Below, piece by piece: positions 9,319 to 18,610 of a stretch of DNA of 64,000 bases. Below the pieces are notes generated by a model that was not told the origin of the DNA, did no database searches, and saw only the letters and a program-made list of their open reading frames with translations. This stretch comes from Fodinibius sp052060035. Lineage in GTDB: Bacteria; Bacteroidota; Rhodothermia; Balneolales; Balneolaceae. The DNA lies in NCBI RefSeq assembly GCF_052060035.1, contig NZ_JBPOEA010000013.1, positions 1 to 64,000 on the forward strand. Direction: 5' to 3'. The number at the start of each line of letters is the position of its first letter. The first letter of the stretch is position 1. Both the position numbers and the translations under genes were made by a program.

Positions 9319-10092
9319 TTAGTCCATCTGTTCGGCAATAGCCAGTGTTTCGTCATCCATTTTCATATTGGTAAATACATTTGATACATCGTCGTTATCT
9401 TCAAACTTTTCAATCAGCTTAAAGTTTGATTCTGCTACACCCGAATCTACTTTTACTTCGGTCATGGGGATGCGAATCAGCTCGGCCGAATCAATATCAT
9501 AGCCCATATCTTCGAGTTCATCATTCACTTCGTACATCGATTCACGTCCGGTCGTTACATTCAGTACATCACCGTCAGTATCAATATCTTCTGCACCGGC
9601 ATCAATGGCTTTTAGCATAAACTCTTCTTCGTCGATTTCGTGGTCCTGCTCTTCTTTTTTTATACGGATCATCCCTTTTTGTTCAAATAAATACCCAACA
9701 GAGCCGTCGGTGCCTAAGTTGCCACCGTGCGAGGAAAAAATATGGCGTATTTCTCCGACCGTGCGATTATAGTTATTCGTAGTTACTTCTATAAAGTAGG
9801 CAATACCTCCCGGACCGTATCCCTCGTAAGTAGCATCTTCATATTTGCCGTCTCCCTCATCGAGCTCACCGGTACCTTTTTTAATGGCACGTTCGATGTT
9901 ATCCTTGGGTACGTTATCGCTCTTGGCATTATTGATGGCTGTATCAAGCCTGGGATTCATTTCAGGATCACCGCCGCCTTCGCGTGCAGCTACCGAAATT
10001 TCACGCAGATGCTTGTTAAAAAGCTTATTCCGCTTTTTGTCTTCTTTCTTTTTTTTATGCTTTATATTAGACCATTTGGAATGACCAGCCAT
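9319..10092 (-). CDS. yebC: YebC/PmpR (TACO1) family protein
   Basis: 257 residues beginning MAGHSKWSNIKHKK, the diagnostic N-terminus of the family. The three-domain cytosolic protein was long called a transcription regulator, and recent work on the family points to relief of ribosome stalling at proline stretches. The C-terminal EDNDDVSNVFTNMK segment is also typical. It is encoded 61 bases upstream of batC on the same strand and could be cotranscribed with it. Confidence 0.95.
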   Translation of the reverse strand: MAGHSKWSNIKHKKKKEDKKRNKLFNKHLREISVAAREGGGDPEMNPRLDTAINNAKSDNVPKDNIERAIKKGTGELDEGDGKYEDATYEGYGPGGIAYFIEVTTNNYNRTVGEIRHIFSSHGGNLGTDGSVGYLFEQKGMIRIKKEEQDHEIDEEEFMLKAIDAGAEDIDTDGDVLNVTTGRESMYEVNDELEDMGYDIDSAELIRIPMTEVKVDSGVAESNFKLIEKFEDNDDVSNVFTNMKMDDETLAIAEQMD

Positions 10093-10201
10093 AAGTTGTT
10101 ATCTGTTTTTTAGAACAAAAAGTGTGTTTGGGTGCAGTGAATGACCAAAAAGCTCTAAGCCCTTAATATAATAGATTACTTACTTTGCACCTAATATGCG
10201 A

Positions 10202-10231
10202 TTGTGGGAAATGAGATACACTGTTATTTTG
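10202..10231 (+). promoter_or_regulatory. candidate Bacteroidota-type promoter of bshA
   Basis: TTG (10202-10204), 19 bases, then TTATTTTG (10224-10231), 7 of 8 to the TAnnTTTG -7 element. It lies about 70 bases before the bshA ATG. The rest of 10093-10300 between the divergent genes shows nothing further. Confidence 0.4.
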
Positions 10232-10300
10232 TTTGGATCAATATGGTACTCGAAAATGTGTGAAATACTATTGTTAGATTAATTTTTTAAGCAGCTATAA

Positions 10301-11455
10301 ATGAATATAGGAATTGTTTGTTATCCCACCTTTGGCGGCAGTGGCGTAGTAGCTACAGAGCTTGCAAAAGGATTAGCTCAACGCGATCATAATGTTCATA
10401 TTCTAAGTTATGCGCGTCCGGCCCGCCTCGATACGTTTCGGACAAATATTTCGTATCACGAGGTGAATATGAATACCTATCCATTGTTTGAATATCCGCC
10501 GTACGATCTGGCTTTGGCAAACCAGATGGCCAGCCTTATTGAGTACGAAAAGATTGATGTTCTGCATGTGCATTATGCCATTCCGCATGCCACCAGTGCT
10601 TATTTGGCGAAGCAAATATTAGGCGAAAAGGCAGAACATGTACCCCTTATTACAACATTACATGGCACTGATATTACCATAGTGGGCAGCGATCCCAGCT
10701 ATAAGAATGTGGTTGACTTTTCGATCAATCAGAGTGATGGCGTTACGGCAGTATCGGAGTATCTTCGTAATGAAACCTACGAGCGTTTTGATATCAAAAA
10801 GGATATTAAAGTGATTCCCAATTTTATTGATCTGAAACGTTTTCAAAAATCAGATCATAACCATTTTAAAAAGGCCATTTGTCCCAATGATGAAAAAGTT
10901 GTAGTACATGTTTCAAATTTTCGGGAAGTAAAGCGCGTCCCGGAAGTGATCAGTGTGTTTTCCCGCATTCTGGAAAACGATATTGAGGCGAAGTTGCTCT
11001 TGGTGGGTGATGGCCCCGATCGCCAACGTGCCGAACAGCGGTGCCGCGAGCTGAGAATCTGCGACCAAGTACGTTTTCTTGGCAAGCAAGATCAGGTGGA
11101 GGATATCCTTTCTATTGCTGATCTGTTTCTGATTCCATCCGGTTCTGAAACATTTGGGTTGGCTGCCCTTGAGGCCATGAGCTGCAGCGTGCCGGTAATT
11201 AGTTCCAATATCGGAGGGCTGCCTGAGGTTAACATCCATGGTGAAACGGGCTACCTATGTGACTTGGATGATATTGATTGCATGAGTGATTACGCGGTCA
11301 ATATTTTATCGGATGAGAGCTTACACCGGGAACTTTCAGAAAATGCCCGAAAACAGGCAGAAACATTTGAGATGAGTAAAATAATTAGCCAGTACGAAGA
11401 GTATTACAAGCAGTGTAAGCAACAGTTAGAAAAAAAATCGAGCAGTGCTGAGTAA
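10301..11455 (+). CDS. bshA: N-acetyl-alpha-D-glucosaminyl L-malate synthase
   Basis: 384-residue GT4 glycosyltransferase. The N-terminus NIGIVCYPTFGGSGVVATEL is the BshA version of the GT-B nucleotide-sugar domain, and the C-terminal domain has the GT4 segment SGSETFGLAALEAMS with the catalytic E-x7-E spacing. BshA joins GlcNAc from UDP-GlcNAc to malate, the first step of the thiol bacillithiol. bshB and bshC are not in the window. A purine-poor leader gives no strong ribosome site. Confidence 0.94.
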   Translation: MNIGIVCYPTFGGSGVVATELAKGLAQRDHNVHILSYARPARLDTFRTNISYHEVNMNTYPLFEYPPYDLALANQMASLIEYEKIDVLHVHYAIPHATSAYLAKQILGEKAEHVPLITTLHGTDITIVGSDPSYKNVVDFSINQSDGVTAVSEYLRNETYERFDIKKDIKVIPNFIDLKRFQKSDHNHFKKAICPNDEKVVVHVSNFREVKRVPEVISVFSRILENDIEAKLLLVGDGPDRQRAEQRCRELRICDQVRFLGKQDQVEDILSIADLFLIPSGSETFGLAALEAMSCSVPVISSNIGGLPEVNIHGETGYLCDLDDIDCMSDYAVNILSDESLHRELSENARKQAETFEMSKIISQYEEYYKQCKQQLEKKSSSAE

Positions 11456-11506
11456 TAGTAAAGCGTCAGTTATCAAATCAGTAAACATCCTGCATAATTT
11501 CTTGAT

Positions 11507-12400
11507 ATGACCGATTCTCAAACTTCGCTACGAGCAATAGGTTATATTATTTTTGGTGCAGCTATGGTTAGTTTTACCTCGGTGCTTGTAGAGCTGGCCA
11601 ACGTTGGCCCTACCGTTTCTGCTTTTTACCGTATGTTTTTTGGCGGACTTATCTTGTTGGCAGTGGCAGTTATCAAACGTGACCGGTTGTGGTTTGGGAT
11701 GAAAAACCTTGCCATTCCCCTTGTCTGTGCTTTTCTGTTTAGCATGGATCTCTTCTTTTGGCATCGAAGCATCAATTTTGTGGGACCCGGATTGGCAACA
11801 ATTCTGGGTAATATGCAGGTGTTTTTTGTAGCCCTGTTGGCCGTGATTTTTCTCAAAGAAAAACTCGGATGGCGATTGTTGGTTGCTATCCCATTTGCGG
11901 TGGTAGGATTGTTTATGATTGTCCGAACAGGATGGGGAGAACGGGGAGGAACGGTAGAGATGGGGGTATTTTATGGTCTGCTTACAGCTCTTTCTTATGC
12001 GCTTTACATCCTTACGCTGCGAAAATCACAGTCATCAGGATATAAGCTCCGCTTTTCGTTGATTCCCAACATGATGTGGATTACCCTGATGTCGGCAGTT
12101 TTACTGGGGATTACGGTAATGGTTGAACCGGAAGCTCATTTTGCCATTCCGGATCTTCAGACCTGGTGGGCTTTAATTGGGCTCGGGATTGTGGGACAGG
12201 TTCTCGGATGGGTTTTTATTTCTAAGGGGTTACCACAGGTAAATGCTTCGGTGGCGGGATTGGCACTGCTGCTGCAGCCGGCGCTGGCATTTATGTGGGA
12301 TATTCTTTTCTTTAATCGCCCCACAACGGCGCTGGAATATGTTGGTGCCACTATTGTATTAGCCGCTATATATTTGGGGGCAACCAAAACAAAGCAATAA
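11507..12400 (+). CDS. EamA (DMT superfamily) transporter
   Basis: 297 residues with ten predicted membrane helices arranged as two EamA repeats (about 8-140 and 155-293). Motifs such as AFYRMFFGGLILL and GQVLGWVFISKGL fit the drug/metabolite transporter superfamily. The substrate cannot be told. It follows bshA by 51 bases on the same strand and may be read from the same mRNA. Two other EamA genes of this size occur in the window, at 29055 and 37679. Confidence 0.88.
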   Translation: MTDSQTSLRAIGYIIFGAAMVSFTSVLVELANVGPTVSAFYRMFFGGLILLAVAVIKRDRLWFGMKNLAIPLVCAFLFSMDLFFWHRSINFVGPGLATILGNMQVFFVALLAVIFLKEKLGWRLLVAIPFAVVGLFMIVRTGWGERGGTVEMGVFYGLLTALSYALYILTLRKSQSSGYKLRFSLIPNMMWITLMSAVLLGITVMVEPEAHFAIPDLQTWWALIGLGIVGQVLGWVFISKGLPQVNASVAGLALLLQPALAFMWDILFFNRPTTALEYVGATIVLAAIYLGATKTKQ

Positions 12401-12421
12401 AAATTGATACCCTGTAATTAA

Positions 12422-13228
12422 TCAGCCCTTTTTCATCTGCTGGTATTTAATATGAGGAGCAGTGTGCCGATTTTGGTACCCGTGAATTGAAGCGGCAATA
12501 AATAGTATAGCCGAAACGATGAAAGCCGTAATAACAATAGGTTGATGAACACCCCAGTTGGCAATGGCTACTGCGATGATTCCCCAGATGCCTACTACTG
12601 CAAATTCACGCATATTTCGACTTGCAATCATAAATAAGTTAATGAGTCCTGCTGCTATAATCATAGTGATAGCCCAACTGCCATCACTGATGTCCCATCC
12701 ATTCCAACCAATTTTAGTAAGGTAAGCGGAGATATTTGCGATCACGGCTACAGTAATCCAGCCGGAATAAAGGCAAAACGGCCACCAAAGAAGCAGAATT
12801 TTTGGGAAAGGAGCATCCCAGCGCTCCATATTGGTATTAACGACAATCTTCATCAAAGAAAACAGTAGTACAACTATCAGTATAACGGAAAGCCAAATGT
12901 AGTCGTAGATCCAGGCGATAAGCCAAAAGCTGTTGGAAATGCAGCTAATTACAAACCACCAGCCTATTTGTAGGATGAACTCATTGTTATCGACTTTTTT
13001 ATAAAGCCCGCGGGCCTGATAGATGACAAACCCTGTAAGCATCAGATAAATTAAACCCCAGATTGAAAAAGCATAACCGGCCGGGGTAAACAGGTTTTCA
13101 TAGCGGCCTGAAATGTCGCCAATGGTCTGACCGTTGATTAGCCCGGCACCTGCTACATAATTTAAAATGATGGTAGCAATAAGTGCCACAACGTTCGCGA
13201 TTTGCAGTGTTTTCTTCATGATAGTCAA
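12422..13228 (-). CDS. TspO/MBR-like tryptophan-rich membrane protein
   Basis: 268 residues (265 if the internal MKKTLQ start at 13219 is used) with about seven to eight hydrophobic helices rich in tryptophan. The segment PAGYAFSIWGLIYLML and repeated WxxW-type helices resemble long tryptophan-rich sensory/TspO-related proteins, which bind porphyrins in the short bacterial forms. It is much longer than the roughly 160-residue TspO, so the role may differ. It ends 21 bases from the convergent EamA gene. Confidence 0.7.
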   Translation of the reverse strand: MTIMKKTLQIANVVALIATIILNYVAGAGLINGQTIGDISGRYENLFTPAGYAFSIWGLIYLMLTGFVIYQARGLYKKVDNNEFILQIGWWFVISCISNSFWLIAWIYDYIWLSVILIVVLLFSLMKIVVNTNMERWDAPFPKILLLWWPFCLYSGWITVAVIANISAYLTKIGWNGWDISDGSWAITMIIAAGLINLFMIASRNMREFAVVGIWGIIAVAIANWGVHQPIVITAFIVSAILFIAASIHGYQNRHTAPHIKYQQMKKG

Positions 13229-13296
13229 TAGTATTATGGGGAATCCCTTGTGCTCAAAACTGATATTCTGTTCATACGGTTCCTTTAAATAAAAAA

Positions 13297-13325
13297 CCCC
13301 ATCAAAGTTTGGAACTCTGATGGGG
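13297..13325 (-). terminator. terminator of sucC
   Basis: Arms CCCCATCA and TGATGGGG (8 bp perfect) with AAAAAA on the plus-strand left, giving a U-run on the minus strand, 25 bases after the sucC stop. Confidence 0.88.
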
Positions 13326-13349
13326 CAATAACAGTAATTTTTTATGTAC

Positions 13350-14564
13350 TTACGAAGCCGGTGCCAAAACCTTGGACACTTCTTCGGCGGCTTCTTTGAG
13401 GAGAACAGCAGAGATTACATTCAAGTCTGAGTTATCAATAATCTCTTTTGCTTCTTTGGCATTAGTGCCCTGGAGACGCACAATAATGGGTACATCCTCA
13501 ACCTTCTCAGCAATTTCGGGATCTTTTACCGCTTCGATAACGCCATTTGCGACGCGGTCGCAGCGTACAATACCACCAAAGATGTTTATGAGAATTGCTT
13601 TTACATTTTTGTCTTCAAGGATAATGCGGAAGCCGTTTTTTACGGTTTCAACATTAGCGCTGCCACCGACATCCAAGAAGTTGGCAGGTTCCCCACCGGA
13701 TAGCTTGATAATATCCATGGTAGCCATTGCAAGACCGGCACCGTTCACCATACAGCCAACGTTGCCGTCTAATTTTATGTAGCTCAATCCGTATTCAGAA
13801 GCTTCCAGCTCAACAGGATTCTCTTCTGATTTATCGCGCAGTTCTTCGATATCCGGATGACGGAAGAGCGCATTGTCGTCGAACGTCATCTTGGCATCGA
13901 GGGCCATTACATCGCCACTTGGAGTAAGAACCAGGGGGTTGATCTCAACCATATTGGCGTCCGTTTCCAGGTAGCAGTTGTACAGCGCCATGATGAACTT
14001 CACTGCCTTTTTGAAGGCGTCGCCTTCAAGGCCGAGTGCAAAAGCCAAATGTCGGGCTTGATTGTGCTGAAGATCCATGCCAGGCTCAACCCACTCTTTG
14101 ACAATTTTTTCGGGGGTTTCTTCGGCAACGGTTTCAATATCCATGCCGCCTTCGGTGGATACCATGATTACGTTTTTGCTTTTTGCGCGGTCGAGCAGAA
14201 TACCGAGATAAAACTCCTGTTCGATATCAACGCCATCGGTAACATAGACTCGCTGAACTTTCTGCCCCTCTTCGCCGGTTTGCTTGGTAACCAATACATC
14301 ACCAAGTAATGATTCGGCAGCATCACGGACTTCATCAATTGTTTTGCAAAGGATTACGCCACTTGCTCCACTGTTCTTGGTTTCGCCTTTTCCGCGTCCA
14401 CCGGCATGAATTTGCGCCTTAACAACAAAAAGGGATGAGCCATTTTCTTTCATCTCTTTAGCCGCGTCAACTGCTTCGTCAACCGAAGAAGTTGCTACGC
14501 CGGCCGGAACGGGGACATTGTAATCTTTTAAAAGTTCTTTTGCTTGATACTCATGAATTTTCAT
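13350..14564 (-). CDS. sucC: succinyl-CoA synthetase beta subunit (ADP-forming type)
   Basis: 404 residues, slightly longer than the common 386-400. The N-terminus MKIHEYQAKELLKDYNVPVP is that of the ATP-grasp domain, and the C-terminal CoA-ligase domain has NIFGGIVRCDRVA and VRLQGTNAKEA. With SucD it makes ATP from succinyl-CoA in the citric acid cycle. sucD, often adjacent, is not next to it here. The gene has its own terminator and probably its own promoter in 14565-14829, where I see no clear element on the minus strand. Confidence 0.96.
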   Translation of the reverse strand: MKIHEYQAKELLKDYNVPVPAGVATSSVDEAVDAAKEMKENGSSLFVVKAQIHAGGRGKGETKNSGASGVILCKTIDEVRDAAESLLGDVLVTKQTGEEGQKVQRVYVTDGVDIEQEFYLGILLDRAKSKNVIMVSTEGGMDIETVAEETPEKIVKEWVEPGMDLQHNQARHLAFALGLEGDAFKKAVKFIMALYNCYLETDANMVEINPLVLTPSGDVMALDAKMTFDDNALFRHPDIEELRDKSEENPVELEASEYGLSYIKLDGNVGCMVNGAGLAMATMDIIKLSGGEPANFLDVGGSANVETVKNGFRIILEDKNVKAILINIFGGIVRCDRVANGVIEAVKDPEIAEKVEDVPIIVRLQGTNAKEAKEIIDNSDLNVISAVLLKEAAEEVSKVLAPAS

Positions 14565-14758
14565 AACAACAATCGTATAGTTAGTAATTACCTCAGTTTA
14601 GCTCGTAAAAATGAGATGTGAAAGACATCCCGAAATACCGTATCAAAATTGAGCAGTTAATATAACAAATGAATGGCAAGAAGTTTAGGGCTTTGAAGGT
14701 AAATATTATGTCCCAAGTATTGCCGCATATTATGGAGAATAAGTTATTGCCATTAGGT

Positions 14759-14789
14759 TTGGATAAGAATTATTTTCCGTTATTCTTTG
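14759..14789 (+). promoter_or_regulatory. weak candidate promoter of SMP-30 gene
   Basis: TTG (14759-14761), 20 bases, then ATTCTTTG (14782-14789), which matches 6 of 8 positions of TAnnTTTG. The spacing fits the Bacteroidota promoter, the -7 box only partly. Confidence 0.3.
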
Positions 14790-14829
14790 TACATTATATA
14801 AATCTATTAATCGAAAACCAGAGTCTATT

Positions 14830-15723
14830 ATGAATTTTAAAACAGTACTTGCACTATTGTTGGCGATCGTTTTTTCAGTATCGATAACCCATGGGCAGCA
14901 AATTGTTGCAGAAAACGCTGAGCCCGAAAAGGTTACAGAAGGCTATGAATTTACGGAAGGTCCGCTCTGGCACGATTCGGGATATTTGTTGTTTAGCGAT
15001 ATCCCGGCCAATACCGTTTATAAATGGACTCCCGACGAAGGCGCCGTGGAGTATTTAAAACCCAGCGGCCATTCAAATGGACTTACTTTTGATAAGAATG
15101 GCAACTTGCTGCTGGCGCAACATGACGGACTCGTCTCGAAATTGACAAAGGATAAAGAACTTTCGGTGGTAGTTGATAGTTTTAATGGGAACCGGCTGAA
15201 CAGTCCCAACGATCTTACGGTAAAATCGGATGGTTCGGTCTATTTTACTGATCCTCCTTTTGGGGTTTCAGATGATGATAAAGAGCTGAATATGAATGGG
15301 GTTTATCGCTATACCGAAGGCGAAGGATTAAAACTATTGACCGACAGTTTTGATTTGCCCAATGGTATTGTGTTTTCCCCGGATGAATCGCGTTTGTATG
15401 TAAATGATTCTCGGCATAATCATATTCGCGTGTTTGATGTCCAAGAGGATGGAATGCTTGCCAATGGGAGAGTATTTGCAAAAATGGAATCGGATGCCGA
15501 AGGAGCAGCGGATGGCATGAAGGTAGATACCGAGGGGAACCTGTATTCTACTGGTCCCGGCGGCCTGTGGATTTTCTCTCCTGAGGGTGATGTACTTCAG
15601 CAGGTTCAAACACCAGATCGCATAACGAATTTAGCTTGGGGTGGATCAGAGAACAAAACGTTATTTTTAACAGCACCGAATGCTGTTTATAGTTTGCAAA
15701 CCCATAAAGTTGGTTCAAAATAA
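14830..15723 (+). CDS. secreted SMP-30/gluconolactonase family protein
   Basis: 297 residues with a signal peptide (about 1-22, ending THGQQ) and a six-bladed propeller. Probable metal ligands are the Glu in EGPLWHD near residue 42, the Asn in NSPNDLTV, and the Asp in VNDSRHNH, as in SMP-30 lactonases. Members hydrolyse sugar lactones such as gluconolactone; an exported one probably acts in the periplasm. It stands alone, and a strong hairpin follows. Confidence 0.88.
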   Translation: MNFKTVLALLLAIVFSVSITHGQQIVAENAEPEKVTEGYEFTEGPLWHDSGYLLFSDIPANTVYKWTPDEGAVEYLKPSGHSNGLTFDKNGNLLLAQHDGLVSKLTKDKELSVVVDSFNGNRLNSPNDLTVKSDGSVYFTDPPFGVSDDDKELNMNGVYRYTEGEGLKLLTDSFDLPNGIVFSPDESRLYVNDSRHNHIRVFDVQEDGMLANGRVFAKMESDAEGAADGMKVDTEGNLYSTGPGGLWIFSPEGDVLQQVQTPDRITNLAWGGSENKTLFLTAPNAVYSLQTHKVGSK

Positions 15724-15765
15724 GTGTTGGTTATTTTTATATCTCAAACTCCGCGTCGCATTATC

Positions 15766-15802
15766 TTGGAGTGGCAGTTTTGTAAAAAAACTGCCACTCC
15801 AA
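15766..15802. terminator. bidirectional terminator, 16-bp perfect stem
   Basis: The arms TTGGAGTGGCAGTTTT (15766-15781) and its exact reverse complement (15787-15802) flank a GTAAA loop. It sits between convergent genes and carries T-rich tracts on both sides. Confidence 0.88.
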
Positions 15803-15816
15803 CTTTTCAAAAGTCA

Positions 15817-16839
15817 TTACCGAAAGGTGTTAATTCGAATTTTTCGCAAGTTCTTGCCGTTTCTATTTATTATATAAATTTCGAATTTTCCGCTACGGTT
15901 GGAGCTGAAAACAATTTCATTACCCCCTGGTGACCACGAGGCATAATGATCTTTTCCGGGATCGGCTGTTAAGCGCTTTAAATTGGTTCCATCTGTTTTA
16001 ATAGTAAAGATGTCAAAGCTGCCAAAGCGGTTTGAGGAAAAGACAAGATACTTGCCATCGGGCGACCACTGTGGACCCAGGTCAAAGTGGTGGTCGGAGG
16101 TAAGCTGTTTTACATTAGATCCGTCGGCATCCATTATATAGATATCGAAGTTATCGTTGCGGTTTGATGCAAAAGCAATGTTACTGCCATCTGGTGACCA
16201 GATAGGATCAACTTCGTAGGAATGGGGAGTGTAAGTCAGCCGGGTTTGGTTACGTCCATCGGGGCGCATTTTATAGATTTCAAGGTTTCCATCTCGATCG
16301 GAGAGAAAAAGAATAAATCGACCATCCGATGAAAAGAACGGATAGACTTCGGTTGCTTCATTGTCGGTAAGTTTTCGGATGTGGTTGCCGCTGTAATCAC
16401 GAAGATAAATTTCCATATCTCCATCCTCGTTCGAATGATAGACTATATTGCGGCTGTCGGGCGACCATGAGGGCATATCAACATCACGCGCCGAATTTAT
16501 GGGAAATGCCTTTTCCTGGTAGTCCTCATCTTTATATTTGAGGTCGTAATAATATTGGCGTTGGCGCTCCGAAAAATAAGCTAATCGCTTGCCACTAGGA
16601 GCCCAGGAGGGATAATAGTCGTTGGCAGGGTGGCGGCTCATATTTTGAACTTTCCGACTTTTTAAATCGATCACATAGATATCAAAATCCCCAGTTATCG
16701 GAGAAGAAAAGGCAATTTCGTTACCGGTGGGCGACCAGTATGGATGGATATGTCCTGTGGAGTCGGGAGGGATCAGTTGTGCAAGGGCATAACTGTTTAG
16801 AAAAAACAATACACTTGTTGATATGAGAAAGCGTCTCAT
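15817..16839 (-). CDS. exported TolB-like PD40 beta-propeller protein
   Basis: 340 residues: a signal peptide (about 1-21, YALAQ) then six or seven PD40 repeats of the type W-SPDG-x-I-x-F-x-S-N-R, each ending in a (D/E)IYxxxxDGxN-x-x-x-LT turn. It lacks the N-terminal TolB domain and any catalytic domain, so it is a stand-alone propeller, likely a periplasmic binding protein. GGAGAAGG lies just before the ATG, a strong ribosome site. The precise role is not known. Confidence 0.82.
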   Translation of the reverse strand: MRRFLISTSVLFFLNSYALAQLIPPDSTGHIHPYWSPTGNEIAFSSPITGDFDIYVIDLKSRKVQNMSRHPANDYYPSWAPSGKRLAYFSERQRQYYYDLKYKDEDYQEKAFPINSARDVDMPSWSPDSRNIVYHSNEDGDMEIYLRDYSGNHIRKLTDNEATEVYPFFSSDGRFILFLSDRDGNLEIYKMRPDGRNQTRLTYTPHSYEVDPIWSPDGSNIAFASNRNDNFDIYIMDADGSNVKQLTSDHHFDLGPQWSPDGKYLVFSSNRFGSFDIFTIKTDGTNLKRLTADPGKDHYASWSPGGNEIVFSSNRSGKFEIYIINRNGKNLRKIRINTFR

Positions 16840-16917
16840 GGAACCCTTCTCCTTTTTTAATGGTCGCTATCGTAACATTACTAAAAAATGTTATTTAAAG
16901 CATTAAAAACTGGGGAG

Positions 16918-17475
16918 TTAATTATTGCTTTTCAGGGTGTCAATAACTTCTCCGATATTATTAAAAGCCGAAATATGATGTCTATGTAACCACTGCTTAT
17001 CTTGTTTAGGCTCGTGCCGTGATCGAATAAAAAAAGGCGTTATGCCGAGTTCAAGGGCCGGTTTAAGGTCGGTAATTTTATCTCCAGCCATATAAGAACT
17101 GCTGAAATCGATGTTATGTTTAGTCGCGGCTTTTTTGAACATACCTACCCCGGGCTTACGATCTTTGGGAGTATATTCTTTATCGGGATCATGCTCTGGA
17201 TGATGTGGGGCATAGTACCAGTCGTCGATGTATAAGTCTTGTTTCGCCAGCTTCTCGTCAACCCATTGGTGGAGATCCTGAACATGTTGTTCGGAATATC
17301 GCCCGCGGGCAATGCCGGATTGATTGGTCACTACAATAATTTTAAAGCACTGTTCTTGCATCCAGCGCAAAGCATCAATAGCACCTTCGCACCACGTCCA
17401 TTCCCTTGGTTTATGCACGTAATTGTAATCCACATTTAAAGTACCATCCCGATCAAGAAAAAACGCTTTATTCAT
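16918..17475 (-). CDS. HAD-IIIA phosphatase, GmhB/HisB-N type
   Basis: 185 residues. HAD motif I FLDRDGTLN (Asp8 nucleophile, Asp10 acid/base), motif II VTNQSGIARG and motif III/IV MAGDKITDL are all present and match D-glycero-D-manno-heptose 1,7-bisphosphate 7-phosphatase or histidinol-phosphatase. In GmhB a zinc loop with one His and three Cys follows the middle of the protein; here the loop reads APHHPEHDPDKEYTPKDRKP and has no cysteine. The protein may therefore be a zinc-free variant with uncertain substrate. No heptose genes are nearby. Confidence 0.8.
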   Translation of the reverse strand: MNKAFFLDRDGTLNVDYNYVHKPREWTWCEGAIDALRWMQEQCFKIIVVTNQSGIARGRYSEQHVQDLHQWVDEKLAKQDLYIDDWYYAPHHPEHDPDKEYTPKDRKPGVGMFKKAATKHNIDFSSSYMAGDKITDLKPALELGITPFFIRSRHEPKQDKQWLHRHHISAFNNIGEVIDTLKSNN

Positions 17476-17611
17476 ATAAAAAGTTACAGTTGAGGGTAAT
17501 AAGTAAGGGGTAGTAGATCATTAGGAAAATTAAGGCGTGCAAGAGGTTAATAAATCTTAGACTCATATTGTGGGAACATTTCTTCATGTATGCTATATCA
17601 ACAAATCCCCA

Positions 17612-17628
17612 TTAGATAAAATATCTAA
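17612..17628 (+). promoter_or_regulatory. 17-bp perfect palindrome before the DUF4382 gene
   Basis: TTAGATA-AAA-TATCTAA, 40 bases before the ATG at 17668. It resembles an operator by symmetry and position, and shares TTAGAT/ATCTAA half-sites, at a different spacing, with the palindrome at 47416-47434. Confidence 0.5.
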
Positions 17629-17667
17629 CAGACCCCAATACTAAAAGATAACGAAAAGGACATAATT

Positions 17668-18528
17668 ATGAATACTACAAAAATTAAATCGACAGTTTAT
17701 CGTGTGTTGCAAGGCACATTGATGATTGGATTTATTGCTTTTATTGCAATTTCATGTGATGATATAAATACCAACGGAACGAATGCTGGAAAAGCCCAGA
17801 TGAATGTAAGTCTCACCGATGCCCCGGGCGATTATCAGGAGGTCAACGTTGATGTACAAGGTATGCGGATTCACTATACGCCCAGCAGTAACGATACTGC
17901 AAGTGCCGATGGACAATGGATTGATCTACCGGTGGAACCTATGAGAGTAAATTTGCTTGAGTTGACTAACGGCGTTGATACTTTACTGACTGAAGCTGAA
18001 TTGGATCCCGGACGTTATAAGGAGCTACGCCTGATTCTCGGAGACGATAATACGGTAATGGTTGATAGCACAATTCAGGATCTCAAAGTGCCGAGCGGCC
18101 AACAGTCTGGCTATAAAATAAAATTTAAAACCGATCTTGAGGCGGGTGATGAGCTGGATGTAGTCGTTGATTTTGATGCCGGTCGTTCTGTACATAAAGC
18201 CGGAAACAGTGGCAAATATATCCTCAAGCCGGTACTCAAAGCTTTTGTGGAAGATGGAGATGAAGTTGAGGTAGGATCCATAGCAGGTATGGTTGATCCT
18301 TCAGAAGCGGCCCCCAATGTTTATGCATTGATGGATGAAGATACAACTGCTACTACGCAGACCGATGAGGACGGCAATTTCTTACTTCAAGGATTGGAAA
18401 GCGGTCAATATGATATCAGTATTGAACCTACAAATGATCAATATTCTGATACCACACTCACAGATATTACCGTAAACGAAGATGAACAAACGGATGTCGG
18501 TGTGGTTACACTAAGCGATAACGAATAA
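17668..18528 (+). CDS. DUF4382 lipoprotein with carboxypeptidase-regulatory-like domain
   Basis: 286 residues. A signal segment (about 10-28) ends in AISCDD, a lipobox with Cys as the likely lipidated residue. A DUF4382 domain follows (about 43-190, beginning VSLTDAPGDYQEVNVDV), then a small beta-sandwich (about 205-280) of the CarboxypepD_reg type with the usual T-DEDGNFLLQGLESGQYDI pattern. It is acidic. DUF4382 proteins are surface or periplasmic proteins of unknown function. A palindrome lies before it and a strong terminator after it. Confidence 0.85.
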   Translation: MNTTKIKSTVYRVLQGTLMIGFIAFIAISCDDINTNGTNAGKAQMNVSLTDAPGDYQEVNVDVQGMRIHYTPSSNDTASADGQWIDLPVEPMRVNLLELTNGVDTLLTEAELDPGRYKELRLILGDDNTVMVDSTIQDLKVPSGQQSGYKIKFKTDLEAGDELDVVVDFDAGRSVHKAGNSGKYILKPVLKAFVEDGDEVEVGSIAGMVDPSEAAPNVYALMDEDTTATTQTDEDGNFLLQGLESGQYDISIEPTNDQYSDTTLTDITVNEDEQTDVGVVTLSDNE

Positions 18529-18551
18529 AATAAAGTCATTCTCATAAAAAA

Positions 18552-18583
18552 AGCCCGGCTGTATTAAACAGTCGGGCTTTTTT
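18552..18583. terminator. bidirectional terminator after DUF4382 gene
   Basis: Arms GCCCGGCTGT and ACAGTCGGGC (one G-U) with a poly-A left flank and TTTTTT right flank. It can serve the plus-strand DUF4382 gene and the convergent Wzi-like gene. Confidence 0.9.
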
Positions 18584-18610
18584 ATTTGAGTAATTTTTCA
18601 CAGCTCGGAT

